Of a stretch of DNA of 64,000 nt, positions 9,220-20,430 are shown in pieces. Under the pieces are notes generated by a model that was not told the DNA's origin, ran no database searches, and saw nothing but the letters and a program-made list of their open reading frames with translations. This DNA comes from Hermetia illucens (lineage: Eukaryota > Arthropoda > Insecta > Diptera > Stratiomyidae): positions 164,256,164-164,320,163 of the forward strand of contig NC_051852.1 of assembly GCF_905115235.1 (NCBI RefSeq), written 5' to 3'. Position 1 is the stretch's first letter, and each line of letters starts with the position of its first letter. A program made the position numbers and the translations under genes.

Positions 9220-9831
9220 AGGACCTTCACCTCAGTTGACACGGCAAGACGGACCCTGGTCCTGTCGAGAAATGGGCAAGCACGGTGTCAGGAAGCAAGC
9301 AAATTAGTCCAGAACAAAATTCATGTCTGTACGCTAAATATTGGTACCGTCACTAGAAACACATTGATATCTGTCAAAAGCTGCGCAATAGACAACAGCG
9401 CATTTTTTTTATTTTGTTATCGAGATTGCCACCTCTGTTTCCATGATGTCATTAAAGAAATCGAATGATTTATAATGACCGATTGATGAAGCTCATCATG
9501 CGATTCACTTCTTCATTGCATATGCACCACAGACAGGTCGATCTAACGCTGAGAAAGATACCTCCTGGCAACTATCCGACACAAAAACTTGTAATGTGCC
9601 TGCCGATGACGATATATATCACAGTCCAGCACAATGTTCAAATTCAGAATGTCGGAACTACTTTCGCACGATCACTCATGAGGAAACACCATAAAAAAAG
9701 TTGCCATCTCCATATTGCATTTCTGGATCTAGAGAAAGCGTCTGAAGAGTGTGGCAGATATATCAAACCCGCTTCGTGTTTTTGCCGATGTTCATCAAAG
9801 GAGCACTCAATCACCAATTACTCTTTGTTTG
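9220..9831 (+). mobile_element. RTE-type LINE (family B), endonuclease start plus short RT piece
   Basis: Matches the family-B element at 33.9-37.6 kb: a CTLNIGTVTR-like start, the TAYAP-region equivalent (cf. 34180-34310) and a piece of RT (FLDLEKAS), then a jump to the region preceding the YADD motif (SNPLRVFADVHQG). Most of the RT is deleted. It ends where the family-A element at 9832 begins. Confidence 0.65.
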
Positions 9832-11394
9832 GCGCAGCAACCGGCATCAAGTCTAGGCCTGCCTTAGTAAGGAATTCCAGACATCGCGATTTAGCGTCAA
9901 GGTCCACCAATTCGAAAAGCTGCCTGGCGTCCTGAAGTACGCCATTTTGCCACCTCATGCAGGGTCTGCCTCGTCTTCCTTTTCTACCATAGATATTGCC
10001 CTTATGGATCATCCTCATCCATTCGGATTAGATGACTCACCCACCGCAACTTGTTGAGTCGGATTTTATCCACAATCAAACGGTGGTGGTATCACTTATA
10101 GATTTCGTGGTTATGTCGGCTACGGAATGGTCCATCCTCTTGTAAGGGGCCAAAAATTCTTCGAAGGGTTCTTCTCTCGAACACGGCAAATAGTTCGCAA
10201 TCTTTTTTTTGCCAAGAACCCAGTTCTTCGAGGAATACATAAAGGCTGGCTTTGGCCTTATTGTGAGACGTTTCGAGCAGAACAGTTTTCCTAAGCTGAA
10301 ATAGGCCCTGTTGGCTGACAACAACCATGCGCGGATTTCATCATCGTAACTGTTATCGATTGTGATTTTCGACCCTAGATAGGAGAAATTATCAACGGTC
10401 TCAAAGTTGTAGCCTCCTATATTCATTCTTCCCGTTTGACCAGTGCGGTTTGATGTTGTTTGTTGGTTGGTTTTTGGTGCTGACGTTGCCACCATATACT
10501 TTGTCTTGCCTTTATTGATGTGTAGTCCAAGCTCTCGCGCCAATTACTGCCTGCTCGATCTGGATGAAGACAGTTTGTACGTCTCGGGTCGTTCTTCCCC
10601 TAATGTCGATATCGTCAGCATAGGCCAGTAGTTGGGTGGACTTAAAGAGGATCGTACCCCCCGCATTTACCTCAGCACCACGGATGACTTTCTCTAGGGC
10701 CAGGTTAAAGAGGACGCATGATAGGCCTCGTCAGACTTTGATTCGCTGTGCCATATCTTGAGCACAAGTTGATGAACCACTTGGTGTAATTGGTCGACTT
10801 ATGATTCTTAAGCGGATGAATTGCACGGACTGTTTCTCCTATACTTGGTGGTGGCAGTATTTGTCCGTCGTCTTCAGTTGACGGGACCTCCAACTCGCCG
10901 ATGTTCTGGTTGTTCAGTAGTTCATCAAACTACTCAAACCATCACTCCAATGTGCCCATTCTGTCGGAAATCAGATTTCCCTCTTTGTCTCGGCAGGATA
11001 AACATCGAGATGTGTAAGGGTTCATCCTGATGACTTGTTGGTAAAACTTGCACGCCGGGTGCGGTTGCTGCCTGTATTTTTCTAGTTCACAGACTTGTTG
11101 GTTCTCCCAGGCTTCCTTTTTCCGTCTGTGAAGTCGCTTCTCCGCTCGCCGGAGTATGCAGCCTTCTTCCGTTCCGTTGCTAGCTTACATTCATCGTCAA
11201 ACCAGCGGTTCCGACTCTTTTTGCGGTTGGGGCCAAGTATGTTTGTGGCCGTATTTATGATAACGTTCTTCAGATGATTGTGAAGATCATTTGTTGATGC
11301 TTCACCTCCAGGATCTCTGTTGACTGCGGTTATTGTGGCATCTATTTCCCACTTATAGATGTTACGGAAGGCTGTGTTGTGGATGGTTTCAGTG

Positions 11395-12262
11395 TTAAGG
11401 ACCGAAGGCCGTTTTTTTCGCTTTTTTAGACATTTTTTGTGAAGAACCGGATAAGGATACAAATACGAATTTTTCACAATAAATTTATTAATATCTTGAG
11501 CATGCGTATTAATTTTTCCAGCCCGGCAACATAGTTCAGTATTGAAATACAGAGCAATTTATATACCCATCTCCAAAAAAGGTATTTTTCTGCCGCCACG
11601 CTAGAGGTCGGTGCGATCATCTTAAAGAAAAAAAGTAAACGGCATTTTAACGTACAGACTTAACTACAGTCCGCAAACTAGTATTATTAAAAAATATTAA
11701 AAACTAAATTTTTGGTGCCGTATTAAACTTCTTTTTGTGAATTTTGGTGTTTTTTTGAAGTTTCTTTAATGAATGAAAAAAAAACTACTAAATGAATCGC
11801 AATTATCCTAGTTTGCGGACTGTAGAAATATGTTCTGAATAACTCATGAAAATTTCAAAGAATTTCGTTTGACGGATTTTGAGCTATGGTGGCATCAGAT
11901 TTTTAATATGCAGTTTCGAGAAAAGTGCATTGAAAAAGTAGGATGTGGTTTTTAGCCATAAAATCTTAACAGACCATTAATCTGCGATGCCTAGTCCATA
12001 AATCTTATGTTTCTTGAAGAAACACATGTACAGCCTTGGCTTCAATTCTAGTCCTTTTAGCGAAGTCATTCGGACCGATAAATACGCGCTTTATTACGGC
12101 AATCGACATAAATCTGACATGTGACTTATTACGTGTTTAACACTATAATTTCCGAACGACTCCGAATATCAAAAAATCACTTTGCCCTCACTTATCTAGT
12201 TAAAACTGATGCTAAAAAAACATTCGATTCCGCGGATCCGACACATGGGGTGACCCTCTTAA
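11395..12262. mobile_element. 860-bp insert flanked by TTAA
   Basis: Relative to the homologous element at 17.1 kb, the sequence between GTGT and CTCTCACC is interrupted by 860 bp (11399-12258) flanked by TTAA on both sides (11395-11398 and 12259-12262). TTAA duplication is the signature of piggyBac-type transposition. The insert is AT-rich and non-coding, and I see no convincing terminal inverted repeat (ends GGACCGAAGG and GTGACCCTC), so it would be a non-autonomous or decayed element. It contains a smaller MITE at 11667-11822. Confidence 0.5.
11667..11822. mobile_element. 156-bp MITE with 15-bp terminal inverted repeats and TA duplication
   Basis: CAGTCCGCAAACTAG at 11667-11681 is the exact reverse complement of 11808-11822, and TA flanks both sides (11665-11666, 11823-11824). 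A TA target site and CAGT ends fit the Tc1/mariner/pogo superfamily. The interior is AT-rich and non-coding. Confidence 0.8.
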
Positions 12263-13425
12263 CTCTCACCTGATTGTCAAAGGGGATTTTGGGTGGTGTT
12301 GTTATTCAAGCTCGGAGCACCATGCAAACGAAATATGCTCAGAGTCTATATTGGCCCCCCTATATGTTCTGACATTCATCAAAGCTGAGAGCTGTCGGCG
12401 TTCGATCAACACGTGGTCAATTCGGTTGAAAGTGGTCCCGTCGAGAGAGGCCCACGTATGTTTGTGGGCCACTTTCCGCGCAAACCAGGTACTTCCAATA
12501 ACCATTTCGTGTGACCCTGCTAATTGAGTAATCCGCAGTCCGTTATCATTTGTATTTTGATGTAAGCTATGGGAGCCAACGTATCACCTGAATACGGGCT
12601 CCGTCCCTAATTGGCTGTCAAAATCCTCAAGTATGATTTTGATATCATATCTGGGACAGGATTCGAGGGTTTGTTCTATTGCCTCGTAGAAGGTATCCTT
12701 CTCCGACTCTGCAGTCTCCTCTGTAGGGGCGTGAACGTTTATGAGGCTTATATTTCTAAATTTGCCTCGCAACCGCAGAGTGCATAGCCGGTCGCTTATG
12801 TTTCAAAGCCGATAACAGCAGGTTTCATTTTTTGGCTGACTAAGAAACCAACTCCAAGCACATGGTTTACTGGATGGCCGCTATAATATATGGTGTAGCG
12901 ACGCTTCTGCAGGAAACCGGTCCCTGTCCAACTCATCTCCTGTAACACTTACATGAGCCTTATATTGGGACAAGGTATAGGCCAGCTGCTTGGCAGCTCC
13001 ATCTCTGTACAGGGAGTGCACGTTCCATGAGAAAATGCGTAAATCGTTATTCATTTATCGTTGCTGGGTTCGTCATTGTCATCCATCCAGTCCGAGGCTC
13101 CTGTTGTGGCTTCGTAACTTCGGTTTTCCGTGTAGGGTTGTCAGCCCTACCCAATCCCCAACCTGAAGGACCAGTTGGTACAATTTGTCTCGTTTTTAGG
13201 CGCGGGAGACTCGCCTTCATACTTCTCCGTATGTAGCTTTTCGTTAAGAAAGAGCTCTCAGCGATCACCACGTGGAGGTGGAAATGGGTTTGGTAGTAGA
13301 GCTGTTAGTGTTGGTTCAGCAGGCGTTTCCCAGGTTTTATACTCCATCGTGGGTACCAATCCACAATTCACCCTGGGACCTATACTACCCTTTGACCACT
13401 AATTGTATATTTCCCCTTAAAAGAG

Positions 13426-13930
13426 ATATTCATAAATACTTTTCTGTCCTATGCTAAAATCGGTATAAAAACCTAAAACATTGCTCTTTCCAACTCCAAC
13501 AAACAAAATGTAAATGCAAAAGGGTTCTTCTGTTGCAAATCCACCCAAAAACTTATCGTTGATCGAACGTAGACCGTATCCTTTTCAGATACTCTCTAAA
13601 TTTCACATTCCATCCATGCATAGCTCCCTCAAAAAGCCCCGGGTAAATCTGCACGGCCTGAAACGAAAAGGGGATGAAGTACGGGACAGTAATAAAAATG
13701 TTTGCACATAAATAGCAGCGGATTTTCTCCAGCTATCCAGAAGTCCACCGTCGTCCTCCAGGACAAATTCAAAGTTTTTTATCTGATATCCAGAACTGAA
13801 ATTTTAGTATTTATTCTTCTTGAATGCTTTATATTTACATATAAAAATAGCGTTAGATATATATATATAGATTGCAAAAGGACCTCACGGATTCCTACAA
13901 AGATTCCCACATTCGACTTTTCATTTAAGA
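13426..13930. other. Intergenic stretch, no gene seen
   Basis: About 500 bp of AT-rich sequence with only short open frames. It probably includes the 3' UTR of the minus-strand DM14 gene; TTTATT at about 13810 and TATATA runs at 13856-13872 are present. Confidence 0.4.
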
Positions 13931-13938
13931 GCTGCTGT

Positions 13939-14418
13939 TCACGCCTTTTCCTTCGCTTCCACCCCTGTCTCCTCGGCTTCAGTGGGGACATTTTTCATGC
14001 TCACTTCTGGAGGAATATCCTCGACCTTAACATCGTCCCCGTTCAATGCCGTCTTCAGCATTTCGTTAATGGTTTGTATGCCACGCGCGAACCTTCGTTC
14101 GCGACCCTCTTCCTTTGCTTCCTTGGCCGCCTTCTCGGCCAGTTCGTACATTTCCAATCTGCTCTTCAAAATTTGAATCTTACTCATAAGCGTCGTAGGC
14201 AGAACGATCACTGGCGACCTTGTGTCACGCTCAGCGGCAGATTGACCACTTTGGGCAGGTCTGGATGCTCCCGTGATTTTTGCCAATTCGGCCAGAAGTT
14301 CCGGGTCGTTTTCATCGGCCTCAGAGACATCATCGTCCACGTCTTTGTCGATGTCCTGGATAACATCGGCTATCCTTTTGTCCAATTCCTCCGTGGGCGT
14401 CTTGACACCGTTTTCCAT
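13939..14418 (-). CDS. Small single-DM14-domain protein, N-terminal paralogue of l(2)gd1/CC2D1
   Basis: An intact, intronless 159-residue frame. Residues 10-50 (ELDKRIADVIQDI, ENDPELLAELAKITG) align with DLDKMVAESLRDI and DEDDPNLLGELQEITG of l(2)gd1 in this window. Residues 72-143 form one DM14 domain (VLPTTLMSKIQILKSRLEMY, GRERRFARGIQTINEML, EDIPPEV) matching its first DM14. The other DM14 repeats and the C2 domain are absent. In Lgd/CC2D1 the DM14 domains bind the ESCRT-III subunit Shrub/CHMP4 through a basic face; the RR pair is kept here. I infer a partial duplicate that may bind ESCRT-III without a C2 membrane module. Start chosen at the first ATG; the upstream sequence holds short frames only. 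Confidence 0.8.
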   Translation of the reverse strand: MENGVKTPTEELDKRIADVIQDIDKDVDDDVSEADENDPELLAELAKITGASRPAQSGQSAAERDTRSPVIVLPTTLMSKIQILKSRLEMYELAEKAAKEAKEEGRERRFARGIQTINEMLKTALNGDDVKVEDIPPEVSMKNVPTEAEETGVEAKEKA

Positions 14419-14424
14419 AGTTGA

Positions 14425-14911
14425 TGATTCACGAGAAAGTATCTAAAATGTTTACAAACAAATTAGAACGTTTACCTACGTTACTCGATACGAAAGGACT
14501 GGGCACAGCAAGTGGTGCACTCCTAGCCGTACTCACCGACGAAACCACAAATTTGTTTGACAATAAACGCAAAAGACGCAAGATGGGCTGACAATTTGCC
14601 ACTGAAGACGTCAAATGAAATTCGTTTTTGATTATGGAAAAGTTTCTACGAATGAGTCACACAAAACTTGAAAAATGGTTGGATCTTGTGGATGGTGCGT
14701 GACGTCATGTTGTTAAAGTAGATTTGGTATTTACGCAAATTTATCGTTTGTGGTTGTAAGGACGAAGTAATTAAGTCTTACATTGGACAGGTAGACTAAA
14801 ATACACATTTCTACCTAAAAAATAATTAGATTCTTATCAAAGACAAATTTTATGATTTTTAGGTGCGTAAAAAAGATGTCACATAATGGATTCCTCTTGA
14901 ATTAGTTTTGA
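14425..14911. other. Upstream region of the DM14 gene, no other gene seen
   Basis: Probably the promoter and leader of the minus-strand DM14 gene, then AT-rich sequence up to the target duplication of the RTE insertion at 14912. Confidence 0.4.
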
Positions 14912-14922
14912 TTCCACCGAAT
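14912..14922. repeat. Target-site duplication (mate at 17542-17552)
   Basis: TTCCACCGAAT flanks the RTE-A copy at its 3' side; an identical 11-mer lies at its 5' side. Confidence 0.8.
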
Positions 14923-14960
14923 CATCATCATCATCAACGGCGCAACAACCGGTATCCGGT

Positions 14961-16343
14961 CTACGCCTGCCTTAATAAGGAACTCCAGACATCCCGGTTT
15001 TGCGGCGAGGTCCACCAATTCGATATCCCTAAAAGCTGTCTGGCGTCCTGGCCCACGCCATCGCTCCATCTTAGGCAGGGTCTGCCTCGTCTTCTTTTCC
15101 TACCATAGATATTGCCCTTATAGACTTTCCGGGTGGGATCATCTTCATCCATACGGATTAAGTGACCCGCCCACCGTAACCTATTGAGCCGGATTTTATC
15201 CACAACCGGACGGTCATGGTATCGCTCATAGATTTCGTCATTGTGTAGGCTACGGAATCGTCCATCCTCATGTAGGAGGCCAAAAATTCTTCGGAGGATT
15301 CTTCTCTCGAACGCGGCCAAGAGTTCGCAATTTTTCTTGCTAAGAACCCAAGTTTCCGAGGGATACATGAGGACTGGCAAGATCATAGTCTTGTACAGTA
15401 AGAGCTTTGACCCTATGGTGAGACGTTTCGAGCGGAACAGTCTTTGTAAGCTGAAATAGGCTCTGTTGGCTGACAACAACCGTGCGCGGATTTCGTCATC
15501 GTAGCTGTTATCGGTTGTGATTTTCGACCCTAGATAGGAGAAATTGTCAACGGTCTCAAAGTTGTATTCTCCTATCCTTATTCTTCTTCGTGTTTGACCA
15601 GTGCGGTTTGATGTTGTTGGTTGATTCGTCTTCGGTGCTGACGTTGCCACCATATATTTTGCCTTGCCTTCATTGATGTGCAGCCCAATATCTCGCGCCG
15701 CCTGCTCGATCTGGATGAAGGCAGTTTGTATGTCTCGGGTGGTTCTTCCCATGATGTCGATATCGTCAACATAGGCCAGTAGTTGGGTGGACTTGAAGAG
15801 GATCGTACCTCTTGCATTCACCTCAGCATCACGGATCACTTTCTCGAGGGCCAGGTTAAAGAGGACGCATGATAGCGCAACCCCTTGTCGTAGCCCGTTG
15901 TTGATGCCGAACGGTCTTGAGAGTGATCCTGCTGCTTTTATCTGGCCTCGCACATTGGTCAGGGTCAGCGTAGTCAGTCTTATTAATTTCGTCGGGATAC
16001 CGAATTCTCTCCTGGCCGTGTACAGTTTTACCCTGGCTATGCTATCAAAGGCGGCTTTAAAGTCGATGAATAGATGATGCAACTGTTGTCCGTATTCCAA
16101 CAGTTTTTCCATCGCTTGCCGCAGAGAGAAAATCTGATCTGTTGTTGATTTGCCTGGAGTGAAGCCTCTTTGGTATGGGCCAATGATGTTCTGGGCGTAA
16201 GGGGCTATCTGGCCTAGCAAGATAGCGGAGAATATCTTATAGATGGTACTCAACAACGTGATACCTCTATAATTGCTGCACTGTGTGATATCTCCCTTTT
16301 TATGTATGAGACCGATTATGCCTCGTTGCCAATCGTCAGGCAT
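14961..16343 (-). pseudogene. RTE-A reverse transcriptase frame (460 codons)
   Basis: Open through the whole RT core including YVDD (in place of YADD), the thumb and the GRKRRRGRP tail. It is the longest transposon frame in the left half of the window and is interrupted from the endonuclease/linker frame upstream. Confidence 0.8.
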
Positions 16344-16355
16344 TGATTCGCTGTC

Positions 16356-17348
16356 CTATACCTTGAGCACAAGTTGATGAACCACTTGGTGTAACTGGTC
16401 GCCTCCATATTTAGCCAATTCGGCTGTAATTCCATCGGCTCCTGGCGACTTATAATTTTTTAGCCCATGAATTGCACAGACTGTTTCTCCTAAACTTGGT
16501 GGTAGCAGTATTTGTCCGTCGTCTTCAGTTGGCGGGACCTCCAACTCGTCGATGTTCTGGTTGCTCAGTAGCTCATCAAAGTACTCAACCCATCGCTCTA
16601 ATATGCCCATTCTGTCGGAAATCATATTTCCCTCTTTGTCTCGGCAGGATGAGCACCGAGGTGCATAAGGCTTCATCCTGCTGACTTGTTGGTAAAACTT
16701 CCGCGCCTGGTGCGGTTGCTCCCTGTACTTTTCTAGTTCACAGACTTGTTGGTTCTCCCAGGCTTCCTTTTTTGGTCTGTGAAGTCGCTTCTCCGCTCGA
16801 CGGAGTTCGTGATAAGACTCTGCGCGTGCCCGCGTTCTTTGAAAATGCAACATTACTCGGTATGCGGCATTCTTCCATTCCGTTGCTAGCTTACATTCAT
16901 CGTCAAACCAGCCGTTCCGACTCCTTTTGCGGCTGGCGCCAAGTATGTTTGTGGCCGTATCCATGATAACGTTCTTCAGGTGATTGTGAAGGTCATTTGT
17001 TGATGCTTCATCTCCAGGTCCTCTGTTGACTGCGGTTATTACGGCATCCATTTCCCTCTTATAGGTGTCGCGGAGGGTTGTGTTGTGGATGGCTTCAGTG
17101 TTCACTCTCACCTGATTGTCAGAGGGGATTCTAGGTGGTAATGTTATTCGAGCTCGGAGCACCATGCCAACGAGATAGTGATCCGAGTCTATATTGGCCC
17201 CCCTATATGTTCTGACATTCATCATGGTTGAGAGGTGGCGGCATTCGATCAACACGTGGTCAATTTGGTTGAAAGTGGTCCCGTCTGGAGAGGCCCACGT
17301 ATGTTTGTGCACCGCTTTCCACGCAAACCAGGTATTTCCAACAACCAT
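16356..17348 (-). pseudogene. RTE-A endonuclease C-terminus and linker frame (330 codons)
   Basis: Contains the catalytic SDH-type motif (NIDSDHYLVG) of apurinic endonucleases and the GADGITAELAKYGG RT motif at its end. It is in a different frame from the RT by a small indel near 16350. Confidence 0.8.
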
Positions 17349-17541
17349 TTCGTGTGACCCTGCTAATTGAATAGTCCGCAGTCCGTTATCATTTGTTTTT
17401 TCGTGTAAGCTATGGGAGCCAACGTATCGCCTGAATACGGGCTCCTTCCATACTTGGCTGTTAAAATCCCCAAGTATGATTTTGATATCATATCTGGGAC
17501 AGGCTTCGAGGGTTCGTTCTACTGCCTCGTAGAAGGTATCC

Positions 17542-17552
17542 TTCCACCGAAT
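17542..17552. repeat. Target-site duplication (mate at 14912-14922)
   Basis: Second TTCCACCGAAT, at the 5'-truncated border of the RTE-A copy. Confidence 0.8.
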
Positions 17553-17699
17553 GGTTGCTTTAAATCCGTCCTTAAAGGAGTCAAATCACAATATAGATAT
17601 TCAGGGGACAGTACGAAACAGGAGACACCAAGAAAAAGGAGTAACTTGGAGCAAGCACAACACGGGGGAGGGTCCGTTGTAATATTTGTATGTAATAAT

Positions 17700-18425
17700 T
17701 GAATACAGGCGGGTGTATCAAAACCGTTTCGTGTCTCTGTTGGTGTTCATCAAGGAAGCGCCCTCTCACCACTTCTCTTTGTTCTTGTTATGAACACCGT
17801 CACATGGGATATCCAACGTCCAGCGCCCTACACACTGCTTTATGCAGATAATGTTTTCCTAGCATCTAATAGCAAAAATGATCTCGAGCAACTTGTCCAA
17901 AAATGGAATGATCGCCTCATGCAACACGGTCTCAGGTTGAATTTAAACAAAATTGAATTTTTAACGACCGATCCCCATGAAACAGGCACAATCACTGTCA
18001 GCGGCAGTGATCTGCCCAGAACTGAGCGATTTAAATACCTCGGGTCAACGCTATCGGCCAATGGAGAACTGCGTTATGAAATTGCTTCACGCATTAACGC
18101 AACCTGGATGAAGTGGCGTTCCACAACTGGTGTTCTTTGTTATCGACGTATCAACGAACGTCTCAAATCTAAAATTTACCGCAATGTCGTCCGTCCAGTC
18201 GCTCTCTATGGCTCTGAGTGTTGGCCGACTATAAAAGAAGTCGATGGTAAACGACCAAAAGGCAGACCTAAACAACGGTGGCTTGATACGCTAAATGGAG
18301 ATTTGAAAGCCTCGAGTTTGCACCCAGATCAGGCGTTTGATAGAGCCAAATGGCGAAGCCGATCACGACGAGCCGACCCCGCTTGTGAACGAGACCAAGG
18401 CTAAAGAAAAGGAAGAATAATGGAA
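17700..18425 (+). mobile_element. RTE-type LINE (family B), RT and 3' end
   Basis: The frame 17790-18404 encodes the palm and thumb of an RTE RT: TLLYADNVFLAS (YADN instead of the catalytic YADD), GLRLNLNK, LGSTLSANGELRYEI, VRPVALYGSECW, RPKGRPKQRWLDTL and the end FDRAKWRSRSRRADPACERD. About 60 residues are missing between SECWPTIK and EVDGKRP compared with the copy at 37.2-37.5 kb. The 5' part is absent. Not functional. Confidence 0.8.
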
Positions 18426-18559
18426 TACTAATAAATACCTATAGCTGTTGGAATAATAGATATCTGACGGTCTAATGATCATTGCAAATGATCCGATCAC
18501 TTTTCAGCAGGACAATGCGACCGTGAATTCTGCCAGGAAGGAGAAATCCTTTTCCATTC

Positions 18560-19240
18560 TTTTCTTCTCGATTAGGCAATCAGGTTGCGATCGAGGTGCG
18601 AATTTCGGAGGCCTCATAAAATGCGGGGTCGTGTGGAGAAATTTATAGAAGACATGCTTTCCGGACTCTATGAAAAGCTTGATCAAATCAGGGAAGGGGA
18701 GGTACGGACACGAAGACGGGAAAGAAGAGGACGTATGACCGCTGCCGTAGGAGTTTTCACTAAGGATGGCAAAATATCAGAAGGAAAATTTACCATCCTC
18801 CGAGAATGCCTGTAAACAAAAATGCTGGAGCTTGGAACGAAGCCAAGATTTAACAATCAAGGTTTTCGCAATGGACTCCTCCATGTGGAGTGCACTGAAT
18901 GGGATGCCTTAAAGTGGCTTCAGCAGGTAATCTTTAAGTTCTAACGGGCGGCCTAAGTTCACTATTGTAAACGCTGAATTGCGCAGGATAGAACATGTCG
19001 GATGTTGGTTATGGGGAAACAACAGATGGGGGGGCAGAGCATTGGAAGAGTTACTGGCAGTACTGAATGCCTTCCGATTCTTGGTAGTTTGGTAGATGAT
19101 GTAAATTCACCCTGAAACGTAAAGAGAACTGTTTGTAGAGAAATGCGTGAAAGCCTTCTACACCGACAACAAACAACAATTGGCAGAGCCTAAATGCTGC
19201 TAAGCACACCAAACTTTTCCTGTCAGAATCTAACATGCAT
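18560..19240 (+). pseudogene. Possible LINE ORF1 remnant
   Basis: Broken plus-strand frames: 18585-18815 (GRVEKFIEDMLSGLYEKLDQ, MTAAVGVFTKDG), then KPRFNNQGFRNGLLHVEC and DALKWLQQV. These resemble the small C-terminal domain found in some non-LTR ORF1 proteins. Several stops are present. Family assignment is tentative. Confidence 0.35.
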
Positions 19241-19400
19241 ACCGCAAAGTTTATCCTGTCGAAAAACAGGAACATTGTAAGCAATCTGACATACCATAAT
19301 TCACCAGCTTGCACAAGATGATACGTGTCCCTCCTTTTGTAATGTATTATATCACTGGCATAACCTCGTGTTATGTGGGAAGCCGTGCCTTGGGATTTAT
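19190..19400 (+). mobile_element. LINE C-terminal fragment
   Basis: Shares wording at DNA level with 59200-59400 (ACATGCATACCGCAAAGTTT; CATAATTCAC...GCTTG; AAGATGAT.CGTGTCCCT). The latter encodes DDACPFCNVEAESTGHI, the Cys-His C-terminus of a LINE ORF2. Both copies are short and decayed. Confidence 0.5.
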
Positions 19401-20338
19401 TGTGGTATTTTTCTTTTTTAATTGAACATACTTTTGATTGCCATATCTAATTCACGGTTAGCATCGTAATCCACAGGCGGCAGGTACGGCTCCACTGAAC
19501 CAGTAACTTGGTTCGTACTTCCCTACTACTGTTACTGTTCGGTCCGCTCCATGTTCCGCCTCTTGCTGTCTCTGCCGTTGCTTTGGCTCGCGGAGATCTC
19601 GCTTCGCTAATTGGCTTCTCGGCTAGACGCGATCCCCTGGAGGAGATGTAGCATCTGCAGCTCCAACTACTACCGTACTTTAAGGCTTCCCCTGGGTGAT
19701 CACTCCTTCTTCCCACTTACCAGTGGGGTCTGCCCGAACGTGAGGTGTCGGGTCCGGTACTGAGCCAAAGTGATGACGGTCCTTGGATGACGTCCTGTCG
19801 TTGCCTGTTCGGGGGATGCGTATCTTTGAGCAGATAGCCTTCGGTCCTCATCTCGGAGGGACTGGCAACTGTCCGTCCGCGTACACAGTTCATTTAGAAG
19901 GACGCCCGATTCCTACGAACTCAGAATGAATCCTTGAGGTACACCAGATGAAGAGAAAAAGGACCAGCATATGAAACCATCATAATTAACGCTTGAGAAA
20001 CGGTTGGGAAGGTAAGAAGTGGACTACATATGTAATGAGTTACAGGGAAATATAAAGTGATGCGAGTTTGAAAAAAAGTCGTGTGACTAACGGACTCAAA
20101 GGTCTTAGAAAAGTCACAATCCGCATTTCCTGCCGTGGATTTTTACGATTGGCCACACTCACTGAGGAAGAAGACAACTGGTCCTCGGAATACCGGTATA
20201 TGAGGAATAAAAAGCTCACTATTCGGCATTTAAAAAATAAAATTTGTGTTTTTTTTTTTCATTATAAAATAAGCTGAAAAAACGGGACACATAACCGAAG
20301 AAATAACAATGGCTTTTTTTCACTGTTGCTGATCCACG
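19400..20338. other. Unassigned repeat-like stretch
   Basis: No gene recognised. GC-rich 19440-19900 contains only short antisense frames and may be an old repeat; the remainder is AT-rich. Nothing further supported. Confidence 0.3.
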
Positions 20339-20430
20339 GACTCCTCTGTTCTGGGCTGGCACTTAAATTTGGGTAGAGGTGAACCAGGGTCTGATGAGCT
20401 GTCTCTGTCCTGAACGAAATCGGAAGTAGT
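20339..20430 (+). repeat. Hairpin/hammerhead-like dispersed repeat, decayed copy
   Basis: Contains TCTGATGAGCTGTCTCTG followed by CGAAAT, matching the repeat family at 31.2, 39.3, 45.0 and 45.2 kb. The left half is diverged. Confidence 0.5.

Larger units (their letters stand above)
9832..13425 (-). mobile_element. RTE-type LINE (family A), long but decayed copy with an internal insert
   Basis: A minus-strand copy of the family seen at 14.9-17.5 kb but extending further 5'. The endonuclease N-terminus lies at about 13060-12300 (INVHAPTEETAESEKDTFYEAIE near 12735, HKHTW and NRIDHVLIE near 12420) and the 5' leader at about 13425. RT parts lie at 11400-9832. The RT is heavily degraded (several frame changes and a deletion around 10700). 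A TTAA-bounded insert occupies 11399-12258. The 3' end (GGCGCAGCAACCGGCATC side) abuts the RTE-B fragment. Confidence 0.75.
14923..17541 (-). mobile_element. RTE-type LINE (family A), 5'-truncated, best preserved copy
   Basis: A minus-strand LINE with an (ATC)n tail (GAT triplets on its own strand), 11-bp target duplications and loss of the first part of the endonuclease. The frame at 17348-16356 holds the endonuclease C-terminus (HKHTWASPDGTTFNQIDHVL, RGANIDSDH) and the linker. The frame at 16343-14961 holds the reverse transcriptase (IDFKAAFDSI, LLAYVDDIDIMG, LGSKITTDNSYDDEIRARL) and the C-terminal GRKRRRGRPCLRW. One stop/frame change separates the two near 16350. The trinucleotide tail and layout fit the RTE group; I am less sure of the exact clade. 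Confidence 0.85.

Noticed and set aside
14440-14485. Short intron in the leader of the DM14 gene
   Set aside because: A GTAAAC...TTTTAG pair exists but would give an intron under 40 nt, below the usual size; left unannotated.
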